In this document: one piece after another, positions 61,101-64,000 of the stretch
How the letters are laid out: every line of letters begins with the position of its first letter
Numbering within the stretch: the stretch's first letter is position 1
NCBI GenBank assembly: GCA_036382775.1
Contig: DASVHD010000035.1
Coordinates: 155,001-219,000, forward strand
DNA: 64,000 nucleotides
Source: a bacterium
Lineage (GTDB): Bacteria; Hydrothermota; Tepidihabitantia; SM23-42; JAOAFX01
Reading direction: 5' to 3'
The notes under the pieces: generated by a model
Databases searched by the model: none
Told to the model about the DNA's origin: nothing
What the model saw: only the letters and a program-made list of their open reading frames with translations
Translations under genes and position numbers: made by a program

Positions 61101-61266
61101 GATGACCATAGGTGTTATTGATATCCCGGAAATTATCGATATCCAGCAAAAGCAGGGCAAATTTCGTCGCGAAACGGTTTGCCCGCTTTATTTCATTGTC
61201 GATCCAGTAATACAGAAATTTACGGTTATAAACCCCGGTTAGCTCATCGTAATAGATCTCTTTCAT
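58117..61266 (-). CDS. Fusion: GGDEF diguanylate cyclase - AAA/STAND ATPase - TPR protein
   Basis: A 1049-aa cytoplasmic protein. Residues about 1-165 are a GGDEF domain with intact GGDEF (83-87) and an I-site RxxD (R74-D77), so it should make cyclic di-GMP and be inhibited by it. Residues about 170-480 are an AAA_16-like ATPase with Walker A GEAGIGKT (199-206) and Walker B VMILLIDDLHW. The C-terminal half (about 560-1049) is a run of TPR units. STAND-type ATPases switch on ligand or partner binding. The arrangement suggests that partner sensing by the TPRs controls cyclic di-GMP synthesis. It follows the MacB-like permease by 47 bp with no clear promoter, so it may share its transcript. Confidence 0.88.
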   Translation of the reverse strand: MKEIYYDELTGVYNRKFLYYWIDNEIKRANRFATKFALLLLDIDNFRDINNTYGHLEGDKVLIEFTRFLRSSVREVDNLVRYGGDEFIILVPNTDLKGILDLAQRMIANLNSLKMIGHKILCSMGFAIFPDDGMTIETLISKADNLMYQAKKEGKNQIGLKPEVVKKLVIPSPVTIGREDEANWCLGKLKEYKTIFIAGEAGIGKTRLTHEIKNKFVKATIMRGNSYAALSSVPYHPFKNLFRELFANEFTVVQEALKKMPLTQRAEVMKFFPDKSALKTALVDDLDKYSLFNSISSFFISMAHSLSPLVMILLIDDLHWTDRPSCELLDFLIRNIKENIYIFGTYRVEEIKQSQINGFFGLWAREKLYTQLTLSPLNSNQSSKLLEAMMGTVPPALARFVYQQGGGNPFYTEEIMRELERQKKIYWNGKEWVFMHKEGFVIPSSIEETILRKVNLLDKNIRHFLEIAAVFGQEFNAEFLALVSKRNVGEVLDALDELMITGLIKERARDIFFFSEDIVRQISYHSISRADNAKLHRDVGVAIESYYHANLPEYYEQLTEHFTRANDVSKILYYSELAALKARDHYAHRVAIKFYEHCLHYEDNIEKIYRIKYAIAEIAHYAGEYKLAMENLLVCLNIRPNDHKIYEKLGQVCENMGNFKESMGYYRRGLELVKGTTNEYAFKSALAFIQSRFGHFKRTQKECEAILKNKKSVSKKDLAVTYVTIGIAHQNLGEFDRARKYLHEGLMLRQALADKKGIAACYLNLAIINEHEFKIRESEELYHKALELYEEIGYQQGILIALLDLGVLHVHFDIAKAEEYYQKALAKAKLIGAKRNLAYIYNNLGWIYFRRLMYDQAMSNYRLAIQYAKETDFTEGHIFTNLNISELCREMKQVRKGLAAMKACNEYLKKVDVSSYYVSCFMEEIDYALMANNIRRARSLIARLNLQVKSEHDYSNLVYADILRAKVSIACREYAAARRQLDKAWDRLKSLPASDMAAEILFLKGFALKREGNDKKALTMFLGANRMFETVGDLRFLDKIEKEIVRGVK

Positions 61267-61313
61267 GCGGTAAAGAAATGGTGATCAGGCTGCCATACGA
61301 AAACTTTGGACCA

Positions 61314-62558
61314 TTATTCATACCTCAGCGCTTCGATGGGGTTTAAGGAAGCGGCCTTTCTTGCCGGGTAAATACCGAAGAAAATACCGACCGCCGCTGA
61401 AAAACCGAAACCGAGAACGATCATCCAGAAAGCCACCGCCGCTTTCAGCGGCGATACCGCTGAAATAACTTTGGCAAGGAGGATGCCGAGCATGATGCCG
61501 ATCAAGCCGCCGATCAGAGCGAGCGTAATCGACTCTGCCAGGAACTGCAGCATGATATTGTTGTTCGAAGCGCCCACAGCTTTCAGGATCCCGATCTCGC
61601 GCGTCCTCTCAGCCACCGAGACCAGCATGATATTCATGATCCCGATCCCGCCGACGATCAGCGATATCGCCGCGATCGCGATGATCGCTACGAAGCCGAC
61701 CTGAGTGATGCTTTTGTATATGTCCATCAGCATTTGTTGAGTATTAATGGAAAAATCCTCCTTATCATCAAGGCTCAAACCGCGCCGCCGGCGCATAAGC
61801 TCGCGTATGTCATCGATCGTCTGGTCGATCTTTTTAGGATTTTTTGGCGTCGTGGCGATCATCAATGAATTGAAGACCCTTTCCATGCCCTGCGGCTTGG
61901 GAAAGATCTTTTCGATCACGCTGATCGGCACCAGGACATTGTTGTCCATGGTCTGCCCGAGGAACGAACCCTTCGCGTCCAGCACGCCGATAATGACCAG
62001 CGTCTTGCCGCGGACATTGAGATGAAGGCTGACCGGGGATTCGTTGGGAAACAGGTTCTCACGCACGTAATCGCCGATAATGCACACCATTCGGCGGTGC
62101 GTGATATCGTCCTGGGTCAGCGGTCGGCCGGATACTACCGTGTAGTTAAGGACTTCAAAATAATCCTCAGTCGACCCGATGAATTCGATATTGTTAACCT
62201 TCTTGTCCTTATAATAAAGCCAGGACACCTGCTGGTTCGCAAAAACCGGCGCCACTTTGCCGACGGAAGGCAGTTTCTTCAGGGCCTCCGCGTCCTCCAT
62301 GGTGAGGTCTTTCCTTTTCTGTATTTCCTCGAAATCAGTGTGTCCCATCATGAAACTGTACTTCATCACGTAAATGACGTTAGAACCAAGCGAATTGATG
62401 GACGACGCGACCGAACGGTTGAGTCCCTCGATCAGCGACAATATCGCGATCACGGTGGTCACGCCGATAATTATTCCCAGCGTCGTCAGGAAAGAACGCA
62501 TGCGGTGGGTCTTGAATGTCTGCAGCGATAAGGCGATGGTCTGCAGGATATCGTTCAT
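61314..62558 (-). CDS. MacB/LolC-type ABC transporter permease (FtsX family)
   Basis: A 414-aa permease of the MacB type. First helix near RSFLTTLGIIIGVTTVIAIL. A large periplasmic MacB_PCD domain (residues about 45-265) follows, then three C-terminal helices (GFVAIIAIAAISLIVGGIGI, ITLALIGGLIGIMLGILLA, WMIVLGFGFSAAVGIFFGI), ending in the conserved NPIEALRYE. It moves substrates from the inner membrane toward the outer membrane with the membrane-fusion protein. Overlaps the ATPase gene by 4 bp. Substrate unknown. Confidence 0.93.
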   Translation of the reverse strand: MNDILQTIALSLQTFKTHRMRSFLTTLGIIIGVTTVIAILSLIEGLNRSVASSINSLGSNVIYVMKYSFMMGHTDFEEIQKRKDLTMEDAEALKKLPSVGKVAPVFANQQVSWLYYKDKKVNNIEFIGSTEDYFEVLNYTVVSGRPLTQDDITHRRMVCIIGDYVRENLFPNESPVSLHLNVRGKTLVIIGVLDAKGSFLGQTMDNNVLVPISVIEKIFPKPQGMERVFNSLMIATTPKNPKKIDQTIDDIRELMRRRRGLSLDDKEDFSINTQQMLMDIYKSITQVGFVAIIAIAAISLIVGGIGIMNIMLVSVAERTREIGILKAVGASNNNIMLQFLAESITLALIGGLIGIMLGILLAKVISAVSPLKAAVAFWMIVLGFGFSAAVGIFFGIYPARKAASLNPIEALRYE

Positions 62559-63232
62559 GCGATCTTGCCGTCTCTCAAGGTCACGATCTTTTGGGCATGG
62601 TTGCCCACCTGAAGGTCGTGCGTGACCAGCACGATCGTGTTGCCTTCTTTCACCAGGCTGTCAAACATGTCCATTATTTCCGAACCGGTACTGGAATCCA
62701 GGTTGCCGGTCGGCTCATCGGCAAAGATGATCTTGGGATTGTTGATCAAGGCCCGCGCGATCGCCACCCGCTGGCATTCTCCGCCCGACAGTTCGTTCGG
62801 ACGATGCGCCATCCGGTCGGCGAGTCCGACCTTGTCAAGCATTTCCCGGGCTTTTTCAAGACGCTCGCGCCGGCCCGCGCCCGCGTAGATGAGCGGCATG
62901 GCGACGTTCTCCAGCGCGCTCAGGCGCGGCAACAGGCTGAAGTTCTGGAACACAAAACCGATGAACCGGTTCCGGATATGCGCCAGTTCGTTATCCGACA
63001 GCTTCGACACGAGTTTGTCGTCGAGGTAGTAGTCACCGGTCGTCGGCGTATCCAGGCAACCCAAGATGTGCACGAGCGTTGATTTCCCGGAGCCGGAAGG
63101 CCCCATGATCGAAAGGTAATCGTTCTGACGGATTTCGAAATCAATGCCATCCAATGCCCTTACCGCGACCTTGCCCCGCCAGTAAGTCTTGTGGACATCT
63201 TGTAGTTTGCAGAGCACTGCGTTAGCGGACAT
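62555..63232 (-). CDS. MacB/LolD-type ABC transporter ATPase
   Basis: A 225-aa ATPase. Walker A GPSGSGKST, Q-loop FVFQNFSLLP, signature LSGGECQRVAIARAL, Walker B KIIFADEP, switch VTHD. This is the separate-ATPase form, unlike E. coli MacB, where it is fused to the permease. It lies between the fusion-protein gene (14 bp gap) and the permease gene (4-bp overlap). Confidence 0.95.
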   Translation of the reverse strand: MSANAVLCKLQDVHKTYWRGKVAVRALDGIDFEIRQNDYLSIMGPSGSGKSTLVHILGCLDTPTTGDYYLDDKLVSKLSDNELAHIRNRFIGFVFQNFSLLPRLSALENVAMPLIYAGAGRRERLEKAREMLDKVGLADRMAHRPNELSGGECQRVAIARALINNPKIIFADEPTGNLDSSTGSEIMDMFDSLVKEGNTIVLVTHDLQVGNHAQKIVTLRDGKIA

Positions 63233-63246
63233 AAGCCGGCTTTTCG

Positions 63247-64000
63247 TTATGCGTGTTTTCGGACAAACCTGATCGCTGAACGTGTCCTCATCGATTGTTT
63301 TTCCTGCTCTCCGGACGAACGGACCTTGATCGGGTCACCGTCTTTGAGTTTTGACAGAACGCGAAATGGTCCGGTTATGACCGTGTCGCCTTCGGCCAGC
63401 CCTTCCAGGATCTCGGATTCGGTGTCGCTGGAAACACCGATCTTCACTTTTTCCAAATGAGCCTTGCCGCCATGGATGACAAAGGCGGTTTCGCTCAGCG
63501 TATCCTTGATCTTCCTGCTTCCGATCACCTGCACGGGCACAACAAGCACGTCGGTTAGGTGGTGCGTGATGATGCTGGCATTCACGTTCATGCCCGGTCT
63601 CAGGACCGGCGAGAAGTTAGCCATTTCGATCTCAACTTCAAAGTCGGTGGTCTTTTCGGTCGAGAGCTGTGTGGTCAGGGGCATAAGACCGACCCTTACG
63701 ACCTTGCCGTGAAAAGTTGAATCGGGCAGCGCGTCCGGCATGACATCCACTTCCTGCCCGACCGCGACCGACGGCACGTCTGTTTCATCGATCTTCACGA
63801 TCGCCAGCATCTTTGACAGATCGGCGATGGTGGCCAGGACCGTTCCCTGGTAGTTCATCGTTCCCATCACGGCCGTTTCTCCCTCCTCGATGTTTATCTT
63901 CATGATACGCCCCGAAATGGGCGCGTGGATCCTGGTCTTCTGATAGGTGTCCAGGGCTTGCTCGTACTGAGCCTGCGCCGACCCGTAAGCGAGCTGGGTC
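63247..64000 (-). CDS. HlyD/MacA-type membrane-fusion protein, N-terminus outside the window
   Basis: The frame is open to the right edge, so only the C-terminal part is present (about 250 residues). The edge sequence contains KTRIHAPISGRI, the lipoyl-like hinge motif of membrane-fusion proteins. Then comes the beta-barrel domain (DVPSVAVGQEVDVMPDALPD, RPGMNVNASIITH) and a membrane-proximal domain (GLAEGDTVITGPFRVLSKLKDGDPI). Periplasmic adaptor for the MacB-type exporter; first gene of the operon fusion protein / ATPase / permease. An internal ATG at 63903 is not the start. Confidence 0.93.
   Translation of the reverse strand, partial: TQLAYGSAQAQYEQALDTYQKTRIHAPISGRIMKINIEEGETAVMGTMNYQGTVLATIADLSKMLAIVKIDETDVPSVAVGQEVDVMPDALPDSTFHGKVVRVGLMPLTTQLSTEKTTDFEVEIEMANFSPVLRPGMNVNASIITHHLTDVLVVPVQVIGSRKIKDTLSETAFVIHGGKAHLEKVKIGVSSDTESEILEGLAEGDTVITGPFRVLSKLKDGDPIKVRSSGEQEKQSMRTRSAIRFVRKHA

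Overview
The window comes from a Gram-negative bacterium with an outer membrane. It encodes Wzx/Wzy/Wzz, PorV-like and OmpA-like outer-membrane proteins, ExbB/ExbD/TonB and a MacB-type exporter. Several exported proteins end in FlgD-type Ig-like domains. This mix fits uncultured FCB-related lineages such as candidate division WOR-3 / TA06. The placement is inferred from gene content, not from a marker gene. No transposase, phage gene or CRISPR array is visible, but short dispersed repeats are common and several lie in frame inside genes.

Layout. 1-1.25 kb: 3' part of an arginase/agmatinase-family gene and a methyltransferase. 1.28-20 kb: a surface-polysaccharide locus with a sugar epimerase, an N-acetyl sugar amidotransferase, two heparinase II/III-type proteins, Wzz, a Wzy-like polymerase, Wzx, several glycosyltransferases, a two-domain oxidoreductase and tRNA-Leu(CAG). 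20-28 kb: an ICMT-type methyltransferase and a CofE-like protein on the plus strand, then minus-strand operons accD / MsmX-type ATPase / PBP1A and DUF / purC / asd. 28-41.6 kb: a long plus-strand envelope locus with an Ig-like/FlgD protein, PorV-like protein, large TPR protein, ExbB-ExbD-ExbD-TonB, a FlgD/OmpA-like protein, a zinc-finger anti-sigma-like protein, a bactofilin-like membrane protein and an SppA fusion. 42-48 kb: a long GreA fusion, a membrane TPR protein, a PDZ protein and an RlmI-type methyltransferase. 48-58 kb: an exported subtilase, an SPFH protein, a saccharopine-dehydrogenase-like protein, two sugar-ABC permeases, a cNMP-binding protein, tRNA-Glu(TTC) and an OmpA-family protein. 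58-64 kb: a GGDEF-ATPase-TPR fusion and a MacB-type ABC efflux system that runs off the right edge.

Two general patterns stand out. First, promoters are easy to see: TTGACA-like box, 16-bp spacer, TATAAT-like box. In at least nine genes the -10 hexamer ends only 5-7 bases before the start codon, so the transcripts should be leaderless. The same geometry would start tRNA-Leu at its mature 5' end. Other genes, mostly for exported or membrane proteins, have a 5' leader and a strong Shine-Dalgarno (SD) sequence. Second, short repeats, some with 9-10 nt periodicity and one matching an intergenic copy about 23 kb away, interrupt proteins in frame: the epimerase three times, a membrane glycosyltransferase and the PorV signal region.

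The strongest candidate for a new functional unit is the 28-41.6 kb envelope locus. It combines a TonB motor carrying two ExbD subunits, PorV, TPR and FlgD-Ig proteins, and a membrane protein with a duplicated TonB-box-like motif.
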